From NCBI GenBank assembly GCA_964650975.1, contig CAZYWA010000086.1, forward strand, positions 1 to 20,052: 20,052 bases of DNA. The letters run 5' to 3'. Both the position numbers and the translations under genes were made by a program. This document shows, piece after piece, positions 7,480-14,352 of this stretch. Source of the stretch: CAZYWA01 sp964650975 [NCBI: uncultured bacterium]. Lineage in GTDB: Bacteria; JADJOY01. How positions within the stretch are numbered: the stretch's first letter is position 1; every line of letters begins with the position of its first letter. Under the pieces are notes generated by a model. That model did no database searches and was not told the DNA's origin. It saw only the letters and a program-made list of their open reading frames with translations.

Positions 7480-7515
7480 AAAAGCAAAACGCCCGGAGGC
7501 GAGGGCCTCCGGGCG
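7480..7515 (-). terminator. Rho-independent terminator of the pilin gene
   Basis: A perfect 11-bp stem (7490-7500 with 7505-7515) closes a 4-nt loop. On the minus strand it is followed by TTTTGCTTTT (7480-7489 reversed). It lies 40 bp after the pilin stop and about 40 bp before the ECF operon promoter, so it separates the two units. No comparable terminator was seen elsewhere in the window. Confidence 0.92.
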
Positions 7516-7554
7516 ATCGACGAGCCGCTCTGGCCCGCCGGTTTCAGCGTGAGC

Positions 7555-8019
7555 TCAATGCAGTGCGATTCGGTACGACCGCACGCGACCCTCGAACTGG
7601 GTCAGCACAACCGTCGGACTGGGCGGAACGATCGTCGAGCTGGCATCGTACAGGAACACGACACACGTGTCGTCTGCGGTGGGAACGAACCCGAGCGAGG
7701 TCTTCGCGTACCCAGGGTCGTGAACGTTCCTGGGATTCGACACCGGCGGCTTGTTGGTCGTGAAACTGATGACATCGTCGATGGCCTTGTCGGCCGCCGC
7801 TGGATCGCCGGAATTCTCGTATTGATCCATGTAGTTCATGGTGTCGCCGTCTTCGGCATGCATTTGATCCAGACACGCGGCGTGGCGCGCCTTCTCACGT
7901 GCTCCGAGGAGCTGTGGGACCGCGATCGCCGCGAGGATGGCGATGATCGCCACCACGATCAGCACCTCGATCAAGGTGAAGCCTTGAGCACCCGCGAGTC
8001 GACGTGAATTGCGCTTCAT
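7555..8019 (-). CDS. Type IV pilin-like protein with prepilin leader
   Basis: The 154-residue product has a class III signal: a 13-residue basic leader ending in Gly13, then FTLIEVLIVVAIIAILAAIA as the start of the mature protein. Prepilin peptidase should cut between Gly13 and Phe14, and Glu18 is the conserved Glu5 of the mature pilin. The hydrophobic helix spans 14-37. The globular part has two cysteines (Cys49, Cys119) that could form a disulfide. It may be a type IV pilus subunit or a type II secretion pseudopilin; without pil or gsp neighbours this cannot be settled. The ATG at 8017-8019 follows GGAGGG by 4 nt; a longer in-frame start at 8085 would bury the leader. Its own terminator marks a single-gene unit. 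Confidence 0.9.
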   Translation of the reverse strand: MKRNSRRLAGAQGFTLIEVLIVVAIIAILAAIAVPQLLGAREKARHAACLDQMHAEDGDTMNYMDQYENSGDPAAADKAIDDVISFTTNKPPVSNPRNVHDPGYAKTSLGFVPTADDTCVVFLYDASSTIVPPSPTVVLTQFEGRVRSYRIALH

Positions 8020-8023
8020 TGGA

Positions 8024-8029
8024 CCCTCC
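8024..8029 (-). promoter_or_regulatory. Ribosome binding site of the pilin gene
   Basis: The minus strand reads GGAGGG, 4 nt ahead of the ATG at 8017-8019. It supports the start that gives a short prepilin leader. Confidence 0.7.
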
Positions 8030-8196
8030 GTCCGCAGCCTTCGCGGCTGTGCTGGGGTGCTGAGCAACTTCCGCGCCAGCGACATCCGGCGCGGGGATGA
8101 CCCTGATGGACGCGGGTCGATCTCAATTATTTCAGCAGGTTGTCGAGACCGAGCTGGGGAGGGTGTGACTCCTTGCTGCTCGAACGGCCGCCCCTA

Positions 8197-8225
8197 CTGA
8201 CAGAAAAAGTCACCTCGACTGTCAG
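8197..8225. repeat. Inverted repeat, possible operator or hairpin
   Basis: CTGACAG (8197-8203) and CTGTCAG (8219-8225) are exact inverted copies around a 15-nt spacer that itself contains AGTC and GACT. It lies about 180 bp upstream of the pilin start. A regulator-binding palindrome is possible; no regulator gene is nearby. Confidence 0.35.
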
Positions 8226-8440
8226 CGAACGACCGTGGCTTGCCTCGAACGTCGTCGAGGCGGCGATCCACATCGACGTACGATCCGTCTTCTCGGCTCG
8301 CCGGGATCGTCAATTCCCTTGCGGTCCTCAGTCAGGTTGATGACTGGCCGAAACATCGTTCTGACCCACTACGCGGTATCGCGCGGCAAATACGTAATCG
8401 AATCAGGACTCAGCCCCAGCACCTCCCATCGTTGGCGCAC

Positions 8441-8456
8441 TGGCACGCTAGCTGCT
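8441..8456 (+). promoter_or_regulatory. Sigma-54-like promoter, rightward
   Basis: TGGCACG-CTAG-CTGCT matches the sigma-54 consensus TGGCACG-N4-TTGCW at all fixed positions but one, with the required -24 GG and -12 GC at the correct spacing. Transcription would start near 8467, giving a leader of about 170 nt before the zinc-ribbon gene that contains the hairpin at 8555-8598. It points away from the pilin gene. No enhancer-binding activator gene is visible in the window. Confidence 0.45.
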
Positions 8457-8554
8457 CTACCTCGCTTCGTCCGAGTCGCCCATCGCGGTCGCATCCGAGC
8501 GAAAACGGTGGCCCGGCCGGTGCGAGATCCGCACCGTCATACCCATGCCCCCCC

Positions 8555-8598
8555 CGGGGGCTTTCTCGGTCCCAATGGTGGGTCTGGGGAAGCCCCCG
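8555..8598. other. Nested hairpin upstream of the zinc-ribbon gene
   Basis: The outer stem pairs CGGGGGCTT (8555-8563) with AAGCCCCCG (8590-8598), 9 bp and perfect. The inner stem pairs CCCA (8571-8574) with TGGG (8579-8582) around a 4-nt loop. Two 7-nt unpaired strands form a symmetric internal loop between the stems. A short T-containing stretch (ATTTT, 8603-8607) follows, so it could act as a weak terminator on the plus strand or as a leader structure. Confidence 0.4.
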
Positions 8599-8618
8599 AA
8601 CTATTTTGGTGTCCTTGT

Positions 8619-8624
8619 TACAAT
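8619..8624 (+). promoter_or_regulatory. Possible -10 box just before the zinc-ribbon gene
   Basis: TACAAT ends 10 nt ahead of the ATG at 8635, without a matching -35. If used, transcription would start within a few bases of the start codon and give a leaderless or near-leaderless message. That would fit the absence of a Shine-Dalgarno sequence here. Confidence 0.35.
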
Positions 8625-8634
8625 CCCTCCCGCG

Positions 8635-8934
8635 ATGGCGAGCAAGCCTGCGTCACCACCCACCAACGGGGCGACGACTCCCGACTACAAGGTCACGCTC
8701 TACGGCTCGTGCCCCGGGTGCAGCCAGTTCTCCGGCAAGATCGAGTGGACCTCGAACAGCGTGCGCGCGCTGCGTGATCGCTTTCACCGCGAATCGCCGA
8801 GCGGATTCTGCGCCGAATGCCGTCGCGAGTTTCCGCTCACGTGGGCGCAGGTGCGGCTGCGCGGACGCATGATCCGCGAGGGCGAGATCTCGCGCGTGCT
8901 GCTCGCGGACGACCCGACTCAGGCCGGCTCCTAG
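8635..8934 (+). CDS. Small zinc-ribbon-like protein
   Basis: The 99-residue product has two CxxC pairs, CPGC (Cys26, Cys29) and CAEC (Cys59, Cys62), spaced like a zinc ribbon that binds one Zn ion. The first 16 residues are Pro/Ala/Thr-rich and probably disordered; the last 30 are charged. It is soluble, with no signal peptide or membrane segment, and is likely a nucleic-acid- or protein-binding accessory, but no specific family is recognised. The frame is open further upstream to 8545. The ATG at 8635 is preferred since the upstream part lies in the hairpin region and reads like non-coding sequence; no ribosome site is seen for either. It converges on the GT-C gene with 16 bp between the stops. 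Confidence 0.68.
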   Translation: MASKPASPPTNGATTPDYKVTLYGSCPGCSQFSGKIEWTSNSVRALRDRFHRESPSGFCAECRREFPLTWAQVRLRGRMIREGEISRVLLADDPTQAGS

Positions 8935-8950
8935 CCACCCCGCCCCTCGA

Positions 8951-10855
8951 TCAGCGCTTCCACAGGTTCGGACAGGCTCCCGGACCTGGCCAGGTGCGGT
9001 CGTCCATCCGGTATTCCACCACGCCGGAGGGCCCGGGCGGACAAAAGGCGATCGCGGCGTCGTATCCGGCCAGGATCACCGCCGGAGCCGAGGGCCCGTC
9101 CCAGCGGAGAATCTCCTCTGGCCTCGGGGAAGCTCCGGTGTGCCGCGGCTCGATCCAGCCGCGCGACACGAATCGATCCGCCGACGGCACGTAGACCTCG
9201 ACCGGCCAGGCCGCGTCCAGTGTCGCGCGCCGGTCGGCGCCGCTGCCGCAAACCGAGAGCGCGGCGTGCGACGAGCGATAGACGTCGCACGGGGCCTCGG
9301 AGTCGAGGGCGGCGCGCTCGGCCCACACCCTCGCGAGGCGCAGCGGCAGCTTGCGAGCGGGAAGAATCCGGGTCTGGTAGGTCTCGGGCTCGAGGGTCGC
9401 GATCACGTCGCCGGGCGCGGCCCAGTCGAGTAGCGACGGGAACTCGAGCCAACGCCCCTCGGGGACAGCCGCGGCCACCGTCACCGGATCGAGTCCCAGC
9501 CAGTAATGAAACGTGCGCGGCGCGATGTGATGGAAGTAGTAGTACTCGTCGCCCTCGGTGAACCAGTACGCGACCGGATGGACCGCGTACTTGTCACCGG
9601 CGACCAACAGGCGGCCCGGCGGACGGACGAGCGCACCCGCCGCGTCGGCAACCCGCTGCTGGAACGGGATCCGGTAGACCGGATCCAGGAATGCTCGAGC
9701 TTCGGTCACGACACCGGGAACGAGTGGCGCGGCGACGCCCACCCAGAGCGCCGCGCGCAACGCGGCCACTCCTCGCGGTCGCCATCCGCCGGCCAGGCGG
9801 CGCGGCGTCAGGCGGCTCTCCAGCCGGCCGAGCGCCCGGACCGCGAGAAACACGGCGCTCGGCACCGCGGGCAGCAGGTAGCGCGACTCGCGTCGCGTGA
9901 TCACCAGCGAGTAGAGCGCCACGTTGACCACCAGCCACAGGCAATGGAGGCGATCGTCGTCGCGGCCGGCGAGCGCCGCCCACAGGGTTCCGGCGAACAT
10001 GAGGATGCACATCGGCCAGCGGAACGCGACCCGCAGCGAATCGAAATATTCGAGCTGCGACTCGGCGACGCGGGTGCTGATGCCGCTCTTCTCCGCCTGC
10101 GAGGTGAAGACCTGCGCCAGCGCGTGTAGCGCGTGGCTGGTGTCCCATCCCAGACGCGCATGGAAGAGCGCCACCATGGCCGCCACGAAGAGCGGAATGG
10201 GCACCAGCACGGCGGCCCAGAACGCTGGATGAACCAGCGCACGGGTGGCGCGGCGGCCACGAAGCGATTCGAAGATCTCGTAGCCCAAGAGGAACGGGCC
10301 CAGGATCGCGAGCGGGTGGCGCGAGGCGATCGCCAGGCAGCCGAGCACCGCGGCACCCAGCCACGCGACGGCCGAGCCACCGGCCCGCGCGCGCAGATGC
10401 AGCGTCAGCACCGCGGCGACCAGTCCGGTCCCCAAGAGGTCCGCCATGACGAACGGCGCGTAGTGGACGAAGAGCCGCGAGCCGGCGAAGAGCAGCGTCG
10501 CGGCCAGCGCGCGCAGCCGGCTCGAGCTCTGCGCGAAGAGCGCGTAGCACGCGAGGAGCGCCGCGTACGACACCAGCGTCGAGAGCAAGTGTGGGCCGCG
10601 CCAGGCCGTCGGCTCGCCGCCCAGGAAGAAGCCGATCTGCAACAGCGACGGAAGCGGCGGCCGTACCCCTTCGAGCCAGGTGCCGTGGCCGGCCAGGAAC
10701 CGCGCGTTGATCAGGTAATCGGTGGCATCGTAGTAGTCGGTCGCGAGCCACGACGCCACGTAGAGATGCGCCAAGAGACCGCCGCCGAGCGCCGCGAGCA
10801 GCACCCCGGCGAGGAGCGAGCGCGTGGCACGCGACGGCTGGCCGGGCTCGCTCAC
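8951..10855 (-). CDS. GT-C membrane glycosyltransferase, ArnT/PMT-like
   Basis: The 634-residue protein has an N-terminal hydrophobic domain of roughly ten membrane segments (about 12-385) and a C-terminal soluble part. After the first helix comes an acidic loop with Asp40, Asp43 and Asp46, then RPPLPSLLQ (65-73), the layout of ArnT/PMT-like enzymes, where an Asp in this loop is catalytic. RRESRYLLP (321-329) is a further family-like motif. Such enzymes move a sugar from a polyprenyl-phosphate carrier to an acceptor on the outer side of the inner membrane. The C-terminal domain carries four cysteines, possibly as disulfides if periplasmic. The GTG start overlaps the GT2 stop by 4 bp and has no clear ribosome site, implying coupled translation. 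Donor sugar and acceptor are unknown. Confidence 0.85.
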   Translation of the reverse strand: MSEPGQPSRATRSLLAGVLLAALGGGLLAHLYVASWLATDYYDATDYLINARFLAGHGTWLEGVRPPLPSLLQIGFFLGGEPTAWRGPHLLSTLVSYAALLACYALFAQSSSRLRALAATLLFAGSRLFVHYAPFVMADLLGTGLVAAVLTLHLRARAGGSAVAWLGAAVLGCLAIASRHPLAILGPFLLGYEIFESLRGRRATRALVHPAFWAAVLVPIPLFVAAMVALFHARLGWDTSHALHALAQVFTSQAEKSGISTRVAESQLEYFDSLRVAFRWPMCILMFAGTLWAALAGRDDDRLHCLWLVVNVALYSLVITRRESRYLLPAVPSAVFLAVRALGRLESRLTPRRLAGGWRPRGVAALRAALWVGVAAPLVPGVVTEARAFLDPVYRIPFQQRVADAAGALVRPPGRLLVAGDKYAVHPVAYWFTEGDEYYYFHHIAPRTFHYWLGLDPVTVAAAVPEGRWLEFPSLLDWAAPGDVIATLEPETYQTRILPARKLPLRLARVWAERAALDSEAPCDVYRSSHAALSVCGSGADRRATLDAAWPVEVYVPSADRFVSRGWIEPRHTGASPRPEEILRWDGPSAPAVILAGYDAAIAFCPPGPSGVVEYRMDDRTWPGPGACPNLWKR

Positions 10856-11610
10856 GCGGCCGGCCCGGCCGGGCGCTCGAGCGCCAGACGAGCACGAATC
10901 CGCATCACGTCCCGCACCATTCGTGCCCCGTCGGAGCCGGCGCTCACCTTGGTGCGAGGATCGTCCCTCCACACCACGGGAATCTCGTCGACCCGGAGCC
11001 CGAGCCGCCGCGCGCGCATCAGCACTTCCACGTCGAACGCGAACCCGGTGGTGAAGAGCGGCCCGAAGAGCGGCGCGACACACGATGCGGCGAACAGCTT
11101 GAATCCGCACTGGGTGTCGCGCACGTCGAGACCGGTGGCGAGCCGCACGAAGCCGTTGAACACACGCCCGAGGCGCTCGCGCAGCCACGGCTGGTGCACC
11201 TCGACGGTGCGGGCGTCGATGCCGCGCGAGCCGATCGCCACGTGCGCTCCGCCGGCCAGCCGCGGTTCGAGTCGCTCGACCTCCTCGATGGGAGTCGAGA
11301 GGTCGGCGTCGCACATGACGGCGCTCGCCCCCCGCGCTCGCAGCATGCCGTCGCGGACGGCGGCGCCCTTGCCGCGATTCGCCTCGACGCGGACCAACAC
11401 CACCGAAGTGGGCCCGGCGGGCCGCTGGAAGCTCCGCACCACGGCGCTCGACTGATCGACGCTGCCGTCGTCGACCACGATCACCTCGTTGGGGCCGCCC
11501 GGGCGGCGGTCGAGATACGCCACGATCCGCTCCAGCGTGGGCGGCAGCCGCTGCTCTTCGTTGAGCACCGGGATGACCACCGACAATCCGCTCGCGCTCA
11601 CCGGACTCAT
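10852..11610 (-). CDS. GT2 glycosyltransferase, polyprenyl-phosphate sugar synthase-like
   Basis: The 252-residue protein is a GT-A fold family 2 enzyme: SVVIPVLNEE at 10-19, DDGS at 47-50, NRGKGAAVRDGML at 78-90, DADLSTP at 101-107 (the metal/nucleotide-binding DxD region) and QCGFKLF at 167-173. This combination is typical of dolichyl-/polyprenyl-phosphate glucose or mannose synthases (ALG5/DPM1-like), which load a sugar from UDP-Glc or GDP-Man on a lipid carrier at the cytoplasmic face. No C-terminal membrane helices are present, so it would be peripheral. The frame is open to 11733, but the ATG at 11608-11610 is preferred since it directly precedes the first strand and avoids a 77-bp overlap with the upstream gene. 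The next gene encodes a likely user of its product. Confidence 0.9.
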   Translation of the reverse strand: MSPVSASGLSVVIPVLNEEQRLPPTLERIVAYLDRRPGGPNEVIVVDDGSVDQSSAVVRSFQRPAGPTSVVLVRVEANRGKGAAVRDGMLRARGASAVMCDADLSTPIEEVERLEPRLAGGAHVAIGSRGIDARTVEVHQPWLRERLGRVFNGFVRLATGLDVRDTQCGFKLFAASCVAPLFGPLFTTGFAFDVEVLMRARRLGLRVDEIPVVWRDDPRTKVSAGSDGARMVRDVMRIRARLALERPAGPAA

Positions 11611-11656
11611 CTCGACGACGCCGCTGGCTCCGCTCGACTGGCCGAGCTCCGGGCTA

Positions 11657-12709
11657 TCAGCTCCCGAAGGTGCTCCGAGCGAGCGAGTGGACGCACCCGG
11701 CGGCGATCGCTCCATCGATGCCGGGTGTCGCAAGGGTCACGACGGGAGCCTCCGCTTCGAGCTTCGATCCGCCGCTGGCCCTGTCGAGCGCGCTGGTGGT
11801 GTTCGCGGTCAGCGGCGGGCGCGGGCCGGTCCACTCGCCGTAAACGCTCCCCCAGAACACCTCGCTCTCGATCTTCAGGATGCGCCGGGGCGGCTCGGTC
11901 GAGATCCAGATCCACACGTGGCGCAGCTTGCGCTGGTCGGGCGGCGGCGGCGGCACGTTCACGTTCTGGATCTCGGGCTCGAGCTTGAACGCTTCGAACG
12001 TGCCGGCCGGAACCGTCACGGTCTCGCGCGTCCGCACGTGCATGTCGATCAGGTAGCGGCTCTTGCCGTTGAGTACCTCGACCCGCTTCGAGTCCCCCAC
12101 CTGCAGATCGACGCCACGCAGCAGAAACGCCGCGGTGACCGGATCGTAGGCGCGGGTGATGGGAAAGAGCCAGTCCTTGCCGGTGCCGTTCTTCACACGC
12201 CGGCTGGTGGCGACGCCTTTGGGCCAGGAGATCTCGAGGTGGGTGTCGATCTTGTCGTTGCGCTCGTGTTGATGGAAGTCGAAGGTTTCCGGGGTGAGCG
12301 TGTCGGCGGTGAACACCGACTCGACCCGGTCGCGCATCTTCCAGATCCAGTCGAGAGCCGACACCGTCTCCGCGGTTCCGATCACCCGCACGCGCCTCGG
12401 GCTCGCTCCCGCCTCGGGCACGCCCTGCACGCTGAGCGTCGCGTGCGCCGCCGGAATCCCCTTCCAGCCGAACTCGTACTGCATCACTTCCCCGACCTCG
12501 AAGGCCGGGTGGGTGATGGGATGAAGCGGCAGCACGACATCCGCCGGCGGTCCTGGCACCCGGATCGGCTCCGGATTGACCTCACCTCGTAGCGGCGACG
12601 CGAACGCCAGGGCCAGCGCTCCCACCTTGATCAGGAGACTCAGCGGCCGCCGCGCAAAGCCCCCGCGGCGGGACATCCGGTTCTCGATGCCTTGGCGACC
12701 CACGTTCAT
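11657..12709 (-). CDS. Exported DUF3108 domain protein
   Basis: The 350-residue product starts with a basic n-region and a hydrophobic core (about 24-38), a likely signal peptide with cleavage near residue 42. The body begins AFEVGEVMQYEFGWKGIPAA near 69-88 and continues with alternating beta-strand patterns including RDRVESVFTADTLTP, the layout of DUF3108, a periplasmic beta-rich family of unknown activity. The last 50 or so residues are low in aromatic content and probably disordered. The ATG overlaps the stop of the TMTC-like gene by 4 bp (ATGA), so translation is probably coupled; an ATG 11 codons further in would give a more usual signal peptide. A gap of 46 bp precedes the GT2 gene. Its place between glycosyltransferase genes suggests a role in the same envelope process. 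Confidence 0.82.
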   Translation of the reverse strand: MNVGRQGIENRMSRRGGFARRPLSLLIKVGALALAFASPLRGEVNPEPIRVPGPPADVVLPLHPITHPAFEVGEVMQYEFGWKGIPAAHATLSVQGVPEAGASPRRVRVIGTAETVSALDWIWKMRDRVESVFTADTLTPETFDFHQHERNDKIDTHLEISWPKGVATSRRVKNGTGKDWLFPITRAYDPVTAAFLLRGVDLQVGDSKRVEVLNGKSRYLIDMHVRTRETVTVPAGTFEAFKLEPEIQNVNVPPPPPDQRKLRHVWIWISTEPPRRILKIESEVFWGSVYGEWTGPRPPLTANTTSALDRASGGSKLEAEAPVVTLATPGIDGAIAAGCVHSLARSTFGS

Positions 12710-14352
12710 GAATGACCTGAGCTAAGGCTAGCAGGCCCACCAAACGTTGGTGTGCCGCACCGTTCGAGGCCGGCGCGCACGTAGGGATCGCCGGGGGACT
12801 CCCGGCCGGCCGCCTCGTAAAGCTCGAGCGCGCGCGCGCAATCCCCGGCCGCCGCGGCGACGTCTCCGAGCCCGGCGAGCGCCGTGGCGTTCCGCGCATC
12901 GCCCTCCTTCGCCTCCTCGAAATCGCGCTCGGCGCCCGCGCGATCGCCGGTCTGCCAGCGAATCCGCCCGCGCGCCGCGAGCGCTGGCGGCCACCGCGGG
13001 CGAACCTCGAGCGCCGCCCCCAGGTTGTCGAGCGCGCCGCGCAGGTCGCCGAGCCGCGCCAGGTCGACCGCCCAGTTGAAGCGCGCCTTGATGCTGCGCG
13101 GACAGACCTCGACCGCGGACGCGAAGAGCCTCTCCTCGCTCGCGTAGTCGAGGTTGCGAACCGCGGTGCGGATCGCCAGGAGCGCGACCAGCGCCAACCC
13201 CAGCGGTCGCGCGATGCGAGGATCGAGGCGCCAGGCTCCCTCGAGCGCCGCACCGGCGCCGAGCGCTGTGCCGACCGACGCCAGATAGGCGAGTCGCTCG
13301 CCGAAGATCGTGCCGATCGGCATGGCGACGTTGGATGCGATCGCGATCCCGAGCGCGAACCAGCCGAGGGCCAGGCTCGCGAACGAGCGCCGTTTCGCGA
13401 TCGCGGCCGCCAGCGCGGCGAGACACAAGCCCACGGACGCCCAGCCCGCCGTGCTCGTTCCGGTCGCCGGCGCGGCCAGGCAAGCGAGGCCGTAGTCGGC
13501 CGAGAGCCGCACCGGGAAGAGCTGCATCCAGGCATACCGAACCGCCACCCATGCTCCCGCCAGCGCGCGAACCGGCGCCGCGAGCAGCACCAAGGGATTC
13601 TCGACGTCGCTCACGGTGGCCGCTCCGGCCAGGTGGCCGAGGGCTCGCGCTCGGGCCCACGCGTAGGCCAGCGCCACCGGCGCGAAGGCCAGTGCCTGGA
13701 GCGGTGAGCGAGTCCGCCGGCCGTCTCGAAGCCGCAACCACCCGGAGCAGAGCGCCGCGAGCACCGGCGTCACGATCGCCGCCTCCTTCGCCAGCAGACC
13801 GGCGAGGCCGAGGAGCGGCCAGGCGACGGCGCACACCCGGCCTGGTCGCAGGAACGTCACCACCGCGGCGAGCGCGAACGCCGTCTGCAGCAGCTCGCCG
13901 CGGCCGACGATGCCGGTGACCGCCTCCACGTGGATCGGATGCAGCGCAAACACCGCCTGCGCCGCGAGCGACGCGCTCGCCGACAAACTCAGTTGGCGGG
14001 CCAGGACGCCCACCAGCAGCACGCACGCCAGGTGCAGCATCCAGTTGACCGCGCGATAACCGCCGGCGCTCGCACCGAAGAACCGGTGCTCGACGGCGAA
14101 GCTCAGGATCGTGAGCGGGCGATACTCGTTTCCCCGCCCGGGTGCGACCCCTTCCCAGTAGCCGCTGCGAAACGCATCCAGGATCGGACGCGCACCGAGC
14201 ACCACCGGCGAGCGCTCGATCAGAAACGGATCGTCGTAGCTGAGCGGAGCGCGAAGCCCAGGGGAGTAGGCCAGGAGGGTGAGCAGCAGCAAGCCCGCGA
14301 CTCCGCCGCGCGGCGCTGCCGCCGCCGGCGCCTCGCGGCGAGGGGGAGTCAC
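12706..14352 (-). CDS. TMTC-like GT-C glycosyltransferase with TPR repeats
   Basis: The 548-residue protein joins a polytopic membrane domain (about 17-400) to C-terminal TPR repeats (about 407-533). Near the N terminus LSYDDPFLIERSPVV holds the acidic pair Asp40-Asp41 in the first outer loop, followed by NEYRPLTILSFAVEHRFFG (75-93), FALHPIHVEAVTGIVGRGE (135-153) and, later, LFPVRLSADYG. These are marks of the TMTC/DUF1736 family; the eukaryotic members are protein O-mannosyltransferases using dolichyl-phosphate mannose. The TPRs presumably face the periplasm and hold the acceptor. The GTG start overlaps the gshB stop by 4 bp with no strong ribosome site. The sugar and acceptor are unknown in bacteria of this kind. 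Confidence 0.85.
   Translation of the reverse strand: MTPPRREAPAAAAPRGGVAGLLLLTLLAYSPGLRAPLSYDDPFLIERSPVVLGARPILDAFRSGYWEGVAPGRGNEYRPLTILSFAVEHRFFGASAGGYRAVNWMLHLACVLLVGVLARQLSLSASASLAAQAVFALHPIHVEAVTGIVGRGELLQTAFALAAVVTFLRPGRVCAVAWPLLGLAGLLAKEAAIVTPVLAALCSGWLRLRDGRRTRSPLQALAFAPVALAYAWARARALGHLAGAATVSDVENPLVLLAAPVRALAGAWVAVRYAWMQLFPVRLSADYGLACLAAPATGTSTAGWASVGLCLAALAAAIAKRRSFASLALGWFALGIAIASNVAMPIGTIFGERLAYLASVGTALGAGAALEGAWRLDPRIARPLGLALVALLAIRTAVRNLDYASEERLFASAVEVCPRSIKARFNWAVDLARLGDLRGALDNLGAALEVRPRWPPALAARGRIRWQTGDRAGAERDFEEAKEGDARNATALAGLGDVAAAAGDCARALELYEAAGRESPGDPYVRAGLERCGTPTFGGPASLSSGHS

Larger units (their letters stand above)
8020..8634. other. Long intergenic region without a convincing gene
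   Basis: About 600 bp separate the divergently oriented pilin and zinc-ribbon genes. Plus-strand frames are open across the right half, but their translations are Arg/Ser/Pro-rich and look like out-of-frame readings. The region holds the pilin ribosome site (8024-8029), a small hairpin in the pilin leader (CAGCC 8035-8039 with GGCTG 8045-8049), a 7-bp inverted repeat, a sigma-54-like promoter and a nested hairpin, listed separately. Parts around 8120-8400 look less GC-rich than the coding regions on either side. Confidence 0.6.

Noticed and set aside
7384-7480. Possible riboswitch ahead of the ECF S component
   Set aside because: The predicted promoter leaves a leader of about 26 nt, and no conserved riboswitch core or stem set was seen.
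8548-8560. Run of C followed by run of G as a phase-variable tract
   Set aside because: The tract lies outside any supported coding frame and forms part of a hairpin, so a switch role has no support.
8235-8777. Plus-strand frames across the intergenic region 8235-8777 and 8240-8872
   Set aside because: Arg/Ser/Pro-rich translations that run out of frame through the zinc-ribbon gene; no start signal.
10133-11455. Plus-strand open frame over the two glycosyltransferase genes
   Set aside because: The sequence is Arg/Gln/Glu-rich with no recognisable fold and runs opposite two confident genes.
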